Shown: positions 16,189 to 24,968, counted from the stretch's first letter. The stretch: 64,000 nt of DNA from CAVUWL01 sp963700105 (GCA_963700105.1 CAVOWL010000001.1:62001-126000); one strand, 5' to 3'. A program made the numbers and translations. The notes: generated by a model not told the origin, from the sequence alone.

Positions 16189-17322
16189 ATGTTTATCGAG
16201 ACGCCCCGGCACAACCGAGAATCGAAGCGACTCTTGTTCGCTGCACTGATCGCCCTGGGTCTGTTGGCTCTGTTCGCGTCAACCGGGAACGCAAGTGGAT
16301 CGCGTCCCTCCCCCACCGCCGGGGCCTCGATTATCGGCGGCGAGACTGCGGCACCCGGCACCTTCCCCTGGATGGCGGTCGTAATTGATGTTAAGGGAGA
16401 TGAAGGCTACCTTTGCAGCGGAACCGTCGTCGCTCCGAATCTAATCCTCACCGCTGGCCACTGTGCCGCGGATCTGGCAACAGGCGTCACGAGGGAAGCC
16501 GCGGGTTACGGCGTGATCACTGGCAATGTGAACGCGCTAGCTCCCGAACGACAGTTATCGCGGGTCTCACGGGTGCTTGTCTACCCCCACTTCACGCTGA
16601 CGGGTTCATTCGCTGGTTGGGGAGATGCCGCATTACTCGTGCTCTCGACCCCGACGACTGCTCCTGCGATTCCTCTTGCAACGTCGGCGAACGCCGAGCG
16701 GCTGCGTGCAGGGACCCATGCGTTGATAGCTGGCTGGGGCGAGACCGAATATGGCCAGGAGCAGCTGACGGGCGAGCTGAAGTGGGCAAAATCTCTTGTG
16801 AAGGGCGGACATCAATGCGAAGGTTCTCACTTCAATATGGAGGCACAGATCTGTGTTACCCATCCACCCGGAGTGGCCTCCGGAGCTTGCTTTGGGGACA
16901 GCGGCGGCCCCCTTCTGGCCGCTGGGCCAAGAAATCAAGGCTTGGTCGAGATCGGACTTTCGCACGCACTTTTCAACCACTGCTCCACCAAACATCCAGA
17001 CATCTACACCCGTGCCGATCTGATCTCTCCATGGGTGGATCGATGGATCGCAGCCGTCGATCCGCCGCAAGCGACTCGACGACGAAGGAAACCGTCGGTC
17101 CCAGTGCTGGACAATCCTCTGGCAGAAGGTGATACTCGTCAGACCCTGCTGGAAGCCTTGGGCAAGCCCTTTAAGCGCCGTTTCGGATACCACATATTCT
17201 GCCGGCCGATCGACCCGATCAAAGCAGCGTTGCGTTACGTATTGGTACTTCCGCGCCAAGCTCTACTACGGATCCGTAATCGTCCACGCGCTAGGCGGAA
17301 GCGAAACGTCGTGGCACGCTAG
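16189..17322 (+). CDS. Secreted trypsin-like serine protease (S1 family)
   Basis: 377 residues from the ATG at 16189. A signal peptide spans residues 14-36 (LLFAALIALGLLALFAS). The mature trypsin domain begins near IIGGETAAPG (residue 48), the usual activation site. The catalytic triad is visible: His91 in LTAGHC, Asp146 in GWGDAALL and Ser238 in CFGDSGGP. Cysteines near 76/92 and 210/222/234 fit the conserved disulfides. After about residue 295 there is a basic extension. Its last 30 residues look out of frame, and a better continuation lies in another frame (17240-17422). A TTG start 20 codons upstream is possible. Exported proteolysis is the likely role. Confidence 0.85.
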   Translation: MFIETPRHNRESKRLLFAALIALGLLALFASTGNASGSRPSPTAGASIIGGETAAPGTFPWMAVVIDVKGDEGYLCSGTVVAPNLILTAGHCAADLATGVTREAAGYGVITGNVNALAPERQLSRVSRVLVYPHFTLTGSFAGWGDAALLVLSTPTTAPAIPLATSANAERLRAGTHALIAGWGETEYGQEQLTGELKWAKSLVKGGHQCEGSHFNMEAQICVTHPPGVASGACFGDSGGPLLAAGPRNQGLVEIGLSHALFNHCSTKHPDIYTRADLISPWVDRWIAAVDPPQATRRRRKPSVPVLDNPLAEGDTRQTLLEALGKPFKRRFGYHIFCRPIDPIKAALRYVLVLPRQALLRIRNRPRARRKRNVVAR

Positions 17323-17422
17323 GTTTGCGACCCAATGGGTCACCGACCATTGCTACTTCCACACGGAAGGAGAGCACTGTCGTTTTCACAAACTCAGCGG
17401 GTCGAAGACTACGGCATCTTAA
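17240..17422 (+). pseudogene. Probable out-of-frame C-terminal tail of the trypsin-like protease
   Basis: In this frame the bases read TYWYFRAKLYYGSVIVHA and continue with evenly spaced aromatic and Cys residues (WVTDHCYF, EGEHCRF) to a stop at 17420-17422. The protease frame over the same bases reads an unlikely Arg/Leu-rich string. A one-base indel between about 17200 and 17245 would join them into one C-terminal domain of about 100 residues with paired cysteines. This is judged by composition only. Confidence 0.4.
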
Positions 17423-17554
17423 TTGACATCATAGATCCGGAGCGTGGGCGGTAAATTAGGGTCGACTCTTGATCAGCGGCAGATCCTCCCTCGGCGCTTG
17501 CTTCGCGTCACCGGCGTCCGATGATCCGGCGCCACCAGCAGCTCCCATGCCAAC

Positions 17555-17627
17555 CGCTCCGCAGGCGAGCGACAGCTTCCCGTGAGGTTGACGAGTGCTG
17601 ACCCCACTCCCACACCAGGCGGGCGCC
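17555..17627 (+). repeat. Dispersed repeat R1, copy with alternative end
   Basis: Reads CCGCTCCGCAGGCGAGC, ACAGCTTCCCG, ACGAGTGCTGACCCCACTCC and CACACCAGGCGGGC. It aligns with the part of the 3017-3142 copy that 15961-16049 lacks. It lies in the gap 17423-17649, which otherwise holds nothing recognisable. Confidence 0.5.
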
Positions 17628-17649
17628 TTGTCCACGGGACCGGGGGCAC

Positions 17650-18210
17650 TCATACACTGACGCGGTAGCGGAGGTAAACAACGCCGTTTCGGAATCGACG
17701 CTCATCGAGAAGTTCAAGTTGCGTGCGGACGTTGGTTGGCAGGGCACGCTTGCCCCCTCCCACCATGATCGGGCACAAGAACAGGTGGCACTCGTCGACC
17801 AGCCCCGCGCCGATTGCGTGACCAGCGAGCTCGGCACCCCCAACCGTGATGTCGGACTCCGAGGACTGCTTGAGTCGCCGTACGGCGTCTCGATCGAACT
17901 CGCGCTCGATCCGCGTCCTCGCGCTGGATACGGTCTGAAGCGTCCTGGAGTACACGACCTTCTCAGCTGCCTGCCAGATGTCAGCATAGTCCCAGAACAC
18001 TGCTGGCTCATCGGCCTCGGTGCTCACGGTCTCCCAGAACACCATCGTCTCGTACATCCGACGCCCGTATAGGTAGGTGCCGATAGATCGCTCCAGATCG
18101 TTGAGGAACGCGTGCACCTCATCATCCGGGGCCGCCCAGTCGAACCCGCCCGCCTCGTCCTCAACGTACCCGTCAAGCGAGGCGATCGCCGCATAGATCA
18201 GCTTGGCCAT
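17650..18210 (-). CDS. Dihydrofolate reductase-like protein (RibD C-terminal domain family)
   Basis: A 186-residue single-domain protein: MAKLIYAAIASLDGYVED (the family's N-terminal strand and loop), FLNDLERSIGTYLYGRRMYETM (NADPH-binding region), VVYSRTLQTV, then DITVGGAELAGHAIGAGLVDE and FLCPIMVGGGKRAL. This matches the YwjB/YyaP type of DHFR-like reductases, related to the reductase half of RibD. Its own substrate is unknown and it is not proof of folate or riboflavin metabolism here. GGAG lies 5 bases before the ATG. It stands alone. Confidence 0.85.
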   Translation of the reverse strand: MAKLIYAAIASLDGYVEDEAGGFDWAAPDDEVHAFLNDLERSIGTYLYGRRMYETMVFWETVSTEADEPAVFWDYADIWQAAEKVVYSRTLQTVSSARTRIEREFDRDAVRRLKQSSESDITVGGAELAGHAIGAGLVDECHLFLCPIMVGGGKRALPTNVRTQLELLDERRFRNGVVYLRYRVSV

Positions 18211-18827
18211 CTCGACTCCAATCGGTCACGGTGCAGCCACGGCCGCCGTTGTGCTGTCCCCCCGGTCACCTCGACACGGGATAGCTTGACTAGCTGGCAC
18301 GTTACTGGACGGGAATGATGGATCGGCGCGTCGGTTCGAGATTCGCTGCCACTGAGTGTTTGTCTGGTCCTTGCCCTAGAGATCCCGGGTTCGAATTCTG
18401 AGCGCGCTTTTCCGGTTGCTCTCGCCGTTGCCATCGCGCCAGACGCAATTCCCTCCGCCCAGATAAACCCAACCACGCAGTAGCCCGGTCACGAACGGCA
18501 TCATCGGGTGGGTCATACGCATGAGCAGGATCAGCGGGCAGGATCGCCGCTCTCAGGAGCAGGGCCACGTCCTCGGACGCGGTCCGACCTGCGACCGGAA
18601 GAGCGCCTCCAGCGGGTAGGCGCCGAGCAAGGAGGAGAGCCATTTTTTCGCGGCAGAGGCTTGATCGCCTCCACCTCCCGGCCGCGGAAGCAAACGAGCT
18701 TTCGAGGCCTGTAATTTCGCTGCCGGCTGGAGGTTCGCCCCGCAACCGCTTCCAGGTAGGTGAGTTCGCGGCGGCGCTCGGCCGAATCGATACAGCTCCG
18801 TGATGTGTGGAGCCAATCACCCAGCGG
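18211..18827. other. Intergenic stretch without recognisable gene
   Basis: 617 bases between two minus-strand genes. A minus-strand frame is open across most of it but is Arg/Pro/Ala rich, lacks any domain pattern and overlaps the end of the antiporter gene, so I do not call it. A GGGTTCGAATTC motif near 18389 resembles a tRNA T-arm, but no tRNA can be folded around it. Confidence 0.55.
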
Positions 18828-20090
18828 TTAGCTGACCGGATCCGCACTCGGCCCTCGGAGGCGGTGCTCATGCGCTGGTTGACTCTCCAACGGAGGCAAG
18901 CGCTTAGTCCCCGCGAACCGATACCACCTTGTGTAGCGATTGACCAACGGCGCGGCCGACAAGCCGTGGAGAAAGACAGATAGAGCGACGGTCAGGTAGG
19001 TGGCCGTGAGCAGTGTGTCCCCATGGGGCTGAAAGGCATCCTCGACGATGACCGCGAAGACGATCGATGCGAGCCCGCGCGGGCCAAACCAGCCAATAAA
19101 GGCAACCGTGGGGCCTCTCGCATGGGTGCCCCACATAGAGATCGCAACTGGCACCATCCGCACGATGGTCAGACTGAGCAATGCATACAGGCCGATCTGC
19201 CAGCTCACATGCTCTAGAGCCGGGCCGAGCAGGACGGCCCCGAAGACCAGGAACGTGGTGGTATCTAGCAATGATCCGGCCTCCTCCGTGAAACGCATCA
19301 TCCCGGTGGCGTCGCGCTGGGCGAGAAATCCAAACAACGCGCCCGCGCTAAAGGAAGCGATAAACCCCGACCCGCCTAGAGCCTCCGCGATCCCGTATGC
19401 CAGGACGGTGGCAGCGACCGGAATGATCGGTCGCCAAACATCATCGATCAGGTTTCTTGCGCCAGCGGCGATCGCGATCCAGGCGGCGAGTGCTCCTGCC
19501 AATATTCCACCGATCAATCCGAAACCGATCTCTTCGCCGATCACCGCTGCCGCATGGGGGCCCCCGCCCGAGGATGTAGCGAGAACGATCAGCAGCAATG
19601 GGACGCAGATTCCATCATTGAGACCGCTCTCGACGTTGAGGGTTTGACGCACTTTTTGTGGGAGCCTCGCATCGGTGACCACCGCACCCCCGAGCCCGGC
19701 ATCGGTTGGCGCAAGGATCACGCCGAGAATCAACGCCTCGCTGAGCGAGAATGCGGGAAAGAGCGCGAATGCAATGAGTGCGCCCAGCCCAATCGTGAGC
19801 GGCAGACCGAGGCCGAGCAGTCGCGCCGGGAGGGCGGTTTCGCGGCGCAAGGCCCGCAGATTTATGCGCGAGGCATCTGAGAACAAGACCAGAGCGAGCG
19901 TCGCTTCTGCCAGTTTTCGCACCGTCGAACTCGTCGGTCCCAGCGTCAGGCCGTCGAACAGGAGGGGGCCGACTAGAACGCCGACAAAAACGACCAGCAT
20001 CGCGCTGGTGAGCGGTGTGTTTGAAAGTCGCTGCGAGACCCCCGCAACGAACAGCAAGGTAAGCCCAAGCATCGCGAGACCCCAATCCAC
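18828..20090 (-). CDS. Cation:proton antiporter (CPA1/NhaP-like)
   Basis: A 420-residue membrane protein with about 12 hydrophobic segments. Diagnostic motifs are LGVILAPTDAGLGGAVV (residues 122-138), which holds the conserved Asp of the ion site; TLNVESGLNDGICVPLLL, the Glu-Ser and Asn-Asp pair of CPA1 antiporters; and GWFGPRGLASIVFAVI, the conserved Arg region near the C-terminus. Such proteins exchange Na+ or K+ for H+ at the inner membrane. The length is usual for the family and there is no large cytoplasmic tail. A GTG start follows a GGAG. No partner genes. Confidence 0.9.
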   Translation of the reverse strand: MDWGLAMLGLTLLFVAGVSQRLSNTPLTSAMLVVFVGVLVGPLLFDGLTLGPTSSTVRKLAEATLALVLFSDASRINLRALRRETALPARLLGLGLPLTIGLGALIAFALFPAFSLSEALILGVILAPTDAGLGGAVVTDARLPQKVRQTLNVESGLNDGICVPLLLIVLATSSGGGPHAAAVIGEEIGFGLIGGILAGALAAWIAIAAGARNLIDDVWRPIIPVAATVLAYGIAEALGGSGFIASFSAGALFGFLAQRDATGMMRFTEEAGSLLDTTTFLVFGAVLLGPALEHVSWQIGLYALLSLTIVRMVPVAISMWGTHARGPTVAFIGWFGPRGLASIVFAVIVEDAFQPHGDTLLTATYLTVALSVFLHGLSAAPLVNRYTRWYRFAGTKRLPPLESQPAHEHRLRGPSADPVS

Positions 20091-20505
20091 AACTCCAAGA
20101 TAGAGCGAAGCGAGCCCGCAGCCGATACGAAGACCAGTTCAAAGTAGTTCCGGGACACGCGGACTTGATCGGGCCACTCGATTGAAACTCGGTCATACCG
20201 GGCGGAGTGCTCCGTCCCGAAAGCCCCCGAAGGCCACCTCGACCGTCCCCGAACAACAATTAGCGGTCTCGATGCGCACCACTGACGCGACCCCGCCTCC
20301 GCGGTAGGGCGTCGGCTCCCGAGCTCGCCGCTCTGCATGCGGCTAACCCACCCTACGCAAGGCCGGCGAGTGCCGACCCAGTCTCCCGACAGCCTTGAAG
20401 CCTCGATCGAGTTGATCGCGGACATGATTTCAACCGCCGGGCTCGGTGGTCCCTCGGAAGAGCCTTCGCGATCCGATCGGGGCGGTCAGGTCGCGCTCGC
20501 CACCG
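20091..20505. other. Intergenic stretch with degenerate R1
   Basis: 415 bases upstream of the antiporter. It contains the weak R1 copy at 20365-20421. No gene is recognised; the antiporter promoter should be here but is not evident. Confidence 0.5.
20365..20421 (+). repeat. Dispersed repeat R1, degenerate copy
   Basis: Begins GGCGAGTGCCGACCCAGTCT, then CCCGACAGCC, close to 1980-2015, and continues to GAGTTGATCGCGG, which resembles the GAGTCTCGACGACATCG end of the reference copy. Confidence 0.35.
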
Positions 20506-21018
20506 TCACCGATCGTTGGGTCCAGGCAGGCGTCGCCGTGGTATCCCGGTGACCTCCCATGCTCGTCCCAATGCACTTCCAAACAACCCCACAATGATCA
20601 GCACCAAAGCGCGCTGTAATGCAGAGCTTTGAGAGTTTGTCAGGAGCGCAATGGCAAGGCCCAGTTGGATTGAATAGCCCCCGACCGAAATGGCTGCAAA
20701 GGCAAGGTTCAGCCTGCGTGTGGGAAAGCCGCGGGAGAAGTTTCCGGCCCGCTTTGCTCGCCCTATCAAGCGGATCGTGGCCAGCAAGCCGACCATCGCC
20801 ATCACGAGGTTGGATGTCCCGAAGACCGCGGCGCCTCCGGTCAACGCGACGATCGAGACGAAGAAAGCGTCGACCAAAGCAAGGAAGGCGCTTCCGGCCA
20901 GGACAGTCCGCCTCTCCCGAGTCTTCGCGTCCTCATCGTCGGCGTTGACGACCGACACCGCGACGACCAGCAGGCCGAGGATGGCAGCCGATGCGCCCGC
21001 GCTCGCAGCGAAGAACAT
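20506..21018 (-). CDS. Membrane protein of unknown function, four transmembrane segments
   Basis: About 170 residues from the ATG at 21018. Four hydrophobic segments are visible: ASAAILGLLVVAVSVV, AFLALVDAFFVSIVAL, LVMAMVGLLATIRLI and LVLIIVGLFGSALG, with a fifth candidate (SVGGYSIQLGLAIALL). There is no motif I recognise. An upstream GTG (about 21036) preceded by ATAAGG may be the true start and would add a few residues. The frame stays open far upstream, but composition there is not protein-like. Confidence 0.55.
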   Translation of the reverse strand: MFFAASAGASAAILGLLVVAVSVVNADDEDAKTRERRTVLAGSAFLALVDAFFVSIVALTGGAAVFGTSNLVMAMVGLLATIRLIGRAKRAGNFSRGFPTRRLNLAFAAISVGGYSIQLGLAIALLTNSQSSALQRALVLIIVGLFGSALGRAWEVTGIPRRRLPGPNDR

Positions 21019-21869
21019 TTCGTAGTGGCCGAGCAACAACGCCACCTTATGAGCATCAACCGGTTGCACGCATCCACGACCAGCACTAGGAATGCTTCGA
21101 TGAGATTCATCGATAGCTCGACCGCTCCGCGGATGGGCCAGCGGCGATCCGCTTCGCCGATTCAGACGTCGACCAAGCCGCGCGAACGGCTCTTGATCGA
21201 GTTCGAGCACGGCGCGCCGATCATCATGAGGCCGTGGCGGCGATGCTACGCAGCGACGCGCGTGGGCTCGCGACTCGCGCTGCCGTCGAGGCTTCTTTCT
21301 CGATATCTCGCAAGCGACAATGCTCCGCTCCGAGCGCGTCCGCAACCAGCGTCCGTTCGGGCCGGGGCTGGCTGGCGCTGAGGATTGAACATCGCTGCCG
21401 AGCAACCATCACGATCTCCTCTGCGGCGGCCCAGCCCCCCAAGCTTTCGGCTGCCTACGCCGCGGCGAAAGCCTGCGTCATCGCTTTTTGGGCCCCTTCT
21501 GGCCAGCGAGCACGCCGATAACGCGGTCGAGTCAACTGCATTGCGCCACCTGCAATCGGAAACGACAAGATAGGGGCCCGGATCTCATGGGAAGGACGCA
21601 GAGCGCTAGCGGATACATTCCCACTCAGACGTCTCGGGCACCAAAGGAAATCGCCGCCTTGACTTTTTTCTCTCTCTCCCGCTGCTTCCCCTGGTTCACC
21701 GGCACCAGGCTCGATCTGGCCGCTAGAAAGCTCCCGCTATGGGCGGCGCTCACAATCCGCTCGCACTGCGCGGCGAGGGGCCGGATCCCAGCCCTGGCGG
21801 GCTTGCCTCGTCACCGCCTTGAGATGTTGCTTCTCCCATACGGCCCCGGGCTCACAACCGGGCCCGGGC
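21019..21869. other. Intergenic stretch without recognisable gene
   Basis: 851 bases. Open frames exist on both strands, but all are rich in Arg, Ala, Ser and Pro and show no domain pattern. A pyrimidine-rich run (CTTTTTTCTCTCTCTC) lies near 21665. I see no gene, repeat or RNA here. Confidence 0.5.
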
Positions 21870-22004
21870 TCAATGAATCTTGCCAGCGATCAGGCCCTTG
21901 ACCAGATCAATCACGTGTATCAACGAAATATCGCCCTGCTGCGCGGCGCCGCCAGCTGACACCATCAACATTGCGCCACCCGGCGAGCGTCCGTACCCGA
22001 TCAC
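21870..22004 (-). CDS. Possible small protein downstream of the DUF2182 gene
   Basis: A short frame that would encode about 44 residues from a GTG: MIGYGRSPGGAMLMVSAGG, then AAQQGDISLIHVIDLVKG. The frame is open back to the end of the DUF2182 gene (22115) and a TTAGGAG lies there, but no standard start codon follows it, so the extent is uncertain. The amphipathic C-terminus looks more protein-like than nearby frames. It could instead be the tail of a decayed gene. Confidence 0.25.
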   Translation of the reverse strand: MIGYGRSPGGAMLMVSAGGAAQQGDISLIHVIDLVKGLIAGKIH

Positions 22005-22114
22005 AGTGATGTGCGTGAGCGAGGGCTCGCCCGCACAGATTGGCCCGGTGCGTATTTCCAGCGGCGACGGTGCCGGCGCTTCTTCTGATCTATTGCCGCA
22101 AATCAGCCAATCTC

Positions 22115-22969
22115 CTAACCCATCGCCCTCATTGCGTGCGTCGCTTCGGAAGAGCTCGGAACAATAAAACCCGGCAGCTCGTGCGGCACGGCGAGAATCG
22201 CAACAGCGAGAAAAACGAGTACCCCTGCTGTCGCCACCTTCGCCGCCCGCCCCCACGGTCCGATCTTTTCGAGGGCCACGAGCCCCGCGATCAGCGCCAT
22301 CCAGGTCAGGCTCATCACGCCAAGTGCAAAGAGTGCGCCCATCAAGGCCCACGAACAGCCCAGGCACCATCCGCCATTGCGCAGGCCCATCTCAAATGCG
22401 CCCACCCGGCTCTCGCGCCAGGTCGAGCGCAGGAAGCGCAGAGGACTTCGGCATTTTTTAAGGAATGCGCCCTTGAGCGGGGTCAGCTGATAGAGCGCCG
22501 CGAGCACCAGCACAGCAGCAGCAAGCCAACGCCCCCCACTGTGCCAGGCCAGGGCGTTGGAGAAGAGACTCCTTCCCAGCTCAAACAGACCATATGCGGC
22601 GACCCCGGCGGCGCTCCAAACGAGCAGGTAACCGCTGGCAAACAAGAGCACCCGTGTGGGCTCACGACGGGCCAGCGCGGCGTATACGGCTGCGGTCGGC
22701 GCGAGCGAGGGCAGCATCATCGCCGCCATCATCACCGCCCACACGCCGGCGAACCAGCCAAGCCCGCCGAGGGAGGCCCCCGGTCCCGCGACCATTCCCG
22801 TCATCTGATCGGCTACCCACCACCAGGCCAGGCCCGCAGCGGCCAGCAACGTCGCGACCAGACCTAGCTCGGCTCGCATCGCCGTAAACGGTGACCAGCG
22901 GGCAATCTCGGAGTCGAAGCCCCGACCAGCTCCGACGGTGACGTTCGCTGTCCCTGAATGGTCGCTCAT
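22115..22969 (-). CDS. DUF2182 polytopic membrane protein
   Basis: 284 residues with about seven transmembrane segments. It shows the DUF2182 (predicted metal-binding membrane protein) pattern: WVMMAAMM-type helix (WAVMMAAMMLPSLAPTA), LFASGYLLVWSAAGVAAYGL, LVLAALYQLTPLKGAFLKKC, SPLRFL, and GLRNGGWCLGCSWALMGALF followed by GVMSLTWMALI. The Met, His and Cys clusters are conserved in this family, whose function is unknown. The ATG at 22969 has GAGAGG 6 bases upstream, and only 24 bases separate it from the DUF899 gene, so both are probably co-transcribed. Confidence 0.85.
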   Translation of the reverse strand: MSDHSGTANVTVGAGRGFDSEIARWSPFTAMRAELGLVATLLAAAGLAWWWVADQMTGMVAGPGASLGGLGWFAGVWAVMMAAMMLPSLAPTAAVYAALARREPTRVLLFASGYLLVWSAAGVAAYGLFELGRSLFSNALAWHSGGRWLAAAVLVLAALYQLTPLKGAFLKKCRSPLRFLRSTWRESRVGAFEMGLRNGGWCLGCSWALMGALFALGVMSLTWMALIAGLVALEKIGPWGRAAKVATAGVLVFLAVAILAVPHELPGFIVPSSSEATHAMRAMG

Positions 22970-22993
22970 ATTCGTCCTCTCATACACCCGGGT

Positions 22994-23725
22994 TCAGTAC
23001 TCATCGTGGCGGCGGACCCACAACGGCTCCGCGGCGCTCTCGTCGCGGCCCTTCGGCGTTCGGTCAAGGAGGCCGTAATAGGCCATTGCTGGCTCGAGGC
23101 CGCGGGCAGTTGAGACGTATGTCCGATATGCGATCCCCTCCGATAGCGCGTACACACTGAGTCCGGGCCCCTCGGAGACGTACCCGACGACGTCGGTCCC
23201 GCACATACGGGCGTTCTGCTCGACGGTCGCCGGGATCTCACCCTCCAGGAATGGCTTCAGCTCTTCCTCGGTATACAGAAACCCGAGATCGCGGTTGAAG
23301 CTGCTTCCGCCACTTGAGACCCACTCGATACCCCAATCCATCCGCTCCCTAAAGGGAAGCAGCTTCTCGAGCGGCGCGCGGGAGGTAAGCAACAGAGTGG
23401 CGTCGCGGGCTTTCAGGTGGACGACCTGGGGATCGAGGGTATCCGTGATTGAGCAACAGACCGGACACCCTGCCTCCCAACCCGGCCCAAACATGAAGTG
23501 GTAGACGAGCAACTGGGAGCATCCGTCGAAGAGATCGACGAGGGTCACCGATCCGTTCTCGGTCTCGAATCGGTAGCCGTTATCCACCGGGACCCAGGGC
23601 AGCGCGCGCCTCTTGGTCGCCAGCTCGTCGCTGCGCCGGGTGAGCTCCTTCTCCGCCTTCAGCAACTCATCGCGCTCGGCTTGCCACTCCTGCTGTGTGC
23701 CAATCCGGTGCTCATTCATCGACAT
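22994..23725 (-). CDS. DUF899 thioredoxin-fold protein
   Basis: 243 residues with the DUF899 signature: EWQAERDELLKAEKELTRRSDELATKRR (here EWQAERDELLKAEKELTRR, then DELATKRRALPWV), LVDLFDGCSQLLVYHFMFGP, and GCPVCCSITDTLD, the CxxC-like centre of the fold, then WVSSGGSSFNRDLG and VYALSEG. The family is thioredoxin-like and of unproven function, often called dithiol-disulfide isomerase-like. The start has AGGAG 5 bases upstream. It is the first gene of a likely two-gene unit with DUF2182. A 14-base inverted repeat lies about 33 bases upstream. Confidence 0.85.
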   Translation of the reverse strand: MSMNEHRIGTQQEWQAERDELLKAEKELTRRSDELATKRRALPWVPVDNGYRFETENGSVTLVDLFDGCSQLLVYHFMFGPGWEAGCPVCCSITDTLDPQVVHLKARDATLLLTSRAPLEKLLPFRERMDWGIEWVSSGGSSFNRDLGFLYTEEELKPFLEGEIPATVEQNARMCGTDVVGYVSEGPGLSVYALSEGIAYRTYVSTARGLEPAMAYYGLLDRTPKGRDESAAEPLWVRRHDEY

Positions 23726-24083
23726 AGCGCTCCTGTCTCGGTGGTCAGATCGATTACTAGCAACATTGCTAACGATACGTTCACGGCCCTCGGGCAGCTT
23801 CGAGCAGTTCGAGTAGTCCGTCTTGGCCGGCCGAGCGCGACCCCCTCTGCGACCCGAACGCCTGGTAACCCCCAGCCGGGGCCTCACCCGATCCAAATGC
23901 TGGAAGCATTTGGCCAATGCTCAACCGTAGTCCGCGCTGATGGAGCGGTGTCCGCGCGCCAGCAACTACCTGAGATTGGGGCAGCTCCCCAGCGCAAGCC
24001 AGCCGTCGAGATTTCAGCTTGCCGCACCCGGGGCCGAAATAAGGGGTGGCCCCGCCCCTTCATGACCTTCGGAGGTATGAACG
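23726..24083. other. Divergent intergenic region
   Basis: 358 bases between the DUF899 gene and the collagen-like gene, which diverge. Apart from the operator-like palindrome at 23758-23771 and the GGAGG site of the next gene at 24071-24075, nothing is recognised. Confidence 0.6.
23758..23771. promoter_or_regulatory. Operator-like inverted repeat upstream of DUF899-DUF2182
   Basis: TAGCAACATTGCTA is a perfect 6-2-6 inverted repeat in an otherwise GC-rich region. The TAGCAA/TTGCTA half-sites resemble binding sites of MarR/SlyA-type repressors. It lies 32-46 bases before the DUF899 start codon, where it could cover a promoter. No MarR-type gene is in the window, so the regulator is unknown. 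Confidence 0.5.
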
Positions 24084-24968
24084 ATGAACCGGATGCGTCC
24101 AAAGCTCTCCTACGCGAATGTGATCGCCACGCTCGCGCTCTTTTTCGCGCTCGGTAGTGGAGCCTGGGCGGCCAGCAACATGCCGGCGAACAGCGTTGGG
24201 ACCAAACAATTGAAAAACGGCGCCGTGACGGGATAAAAGATACGGCGCGGAACTCTCCTGGCCAAAGACTTCAAAGCAGGGGAGCTACCTGTCAGGTCTT
24301 CGACGGGAGCAACGATGCCCCAGGGCGGTCCGGGCGCTGCGGGCGCACAGGGCTCTCCCGCTGAAACTGGTTCACAAAACGCCCAGAAAGATGCACGCGA
24401 ACAGGGGCCGGCGGGTGAAGCCGGGGCACAGGGTCCGTCTGGCCCGCAGGGCGAAGCAGGCGAACAGGGTAAGGCCGGGCCAGAAGGCCCCCCCGGCCCG
24501 CAGGGCGAAGCAGGCGAACAGGGGCCGGCGGGTAAGGTCGGGCCACAAGGTCTCCCGGGGGAACCGGGGATCGCCAAAGTCGTTACCCGTTACGGGAGGG
24601 AACTGACCTCCGCCAAGGCGGCAAACACCTCCTACGCCGCTTGTAACACGGACGAGGTGGTCAGCGGGGGAGGCTTCGAACTGATCGGTGCGATCTCCCC
24701 GCAGACAAGCTACGTCCTTCAAGCCAACCGGCCGAGCTTGAGCGTAACCGTGCAAGAAGAAGAAGGCGAAGTGACCGCATACCCGGCGCCGCAGGACGGG
24801 ACCGCTGCAAGCGGATGGGCGGTTACGATCGAGAACGCCTCAGGCCCCAAGCTGAGCTTCCGCTCCTACGTAATGTGCACGGTTCCGGACTCCGGCAAAG
24901 AAATTTCTACGCTGGAACAGGCCAACGGCGGCCAGGAACTCCAACAGATACTCCAATTGCTTCACTGA
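24084..24968 (+). pseudogene. Collagen-like secreted protein gene interrupted by an in-frame stop
   Basis: From the ATG at 24084 (GGAGG 8 bases upstream) the frame reads a typical actinobacterial start: LSYANVIATLALFFALGSGA, then KQLKNGAVTG. It then meets TAA at 24234-24236. The same frame continues at once with [13 protein letters not shown], about 25 Gly-X-Y triplets ([19 protein letters not shown]) and a globular C-terminal domain of about 130 residues ([32 protein letters not shown]) to the stop at 24968. Without the stop this would be one protein of about 294 residues of a common type. A restart at the ATG at 24315 would lack the signal segment. The stop is a point change, not a frameshift. 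Confidence 0.75.

Noticed and set aside
18361..18420. tRNA-like T-arm motif (GGGTTCGAATTC) that might mark an attachment site
   Set aside because: The flanking bases do not form a T stem or an acceptor stem, and no matching tRNA 3' end occurs elsewhere in the window.
18302..18871. Long minus-strand open frame next to the antiporter gene
   Set aside because: It overlaps the end of the antiporter gene, is Arg/Pro/Ala rich, and shows no domain pattern. High GC explains such frames.
21870..22370. DUF1326 gene next to DUF2182 (a frequent pair)
   Set aside because: The frame after DUF2182 lacks the Cys-rich start and the beta-sandwich pattern of DUF1326; only a short unassigned tail is readable.
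24315..24968. Collagen-like frame as an independent gene starting at 24315
   Set aside because: The same frame extends upstream through the TAA into a matching N-terminus with a good ribosome site, so it is part of a disrupted gene.
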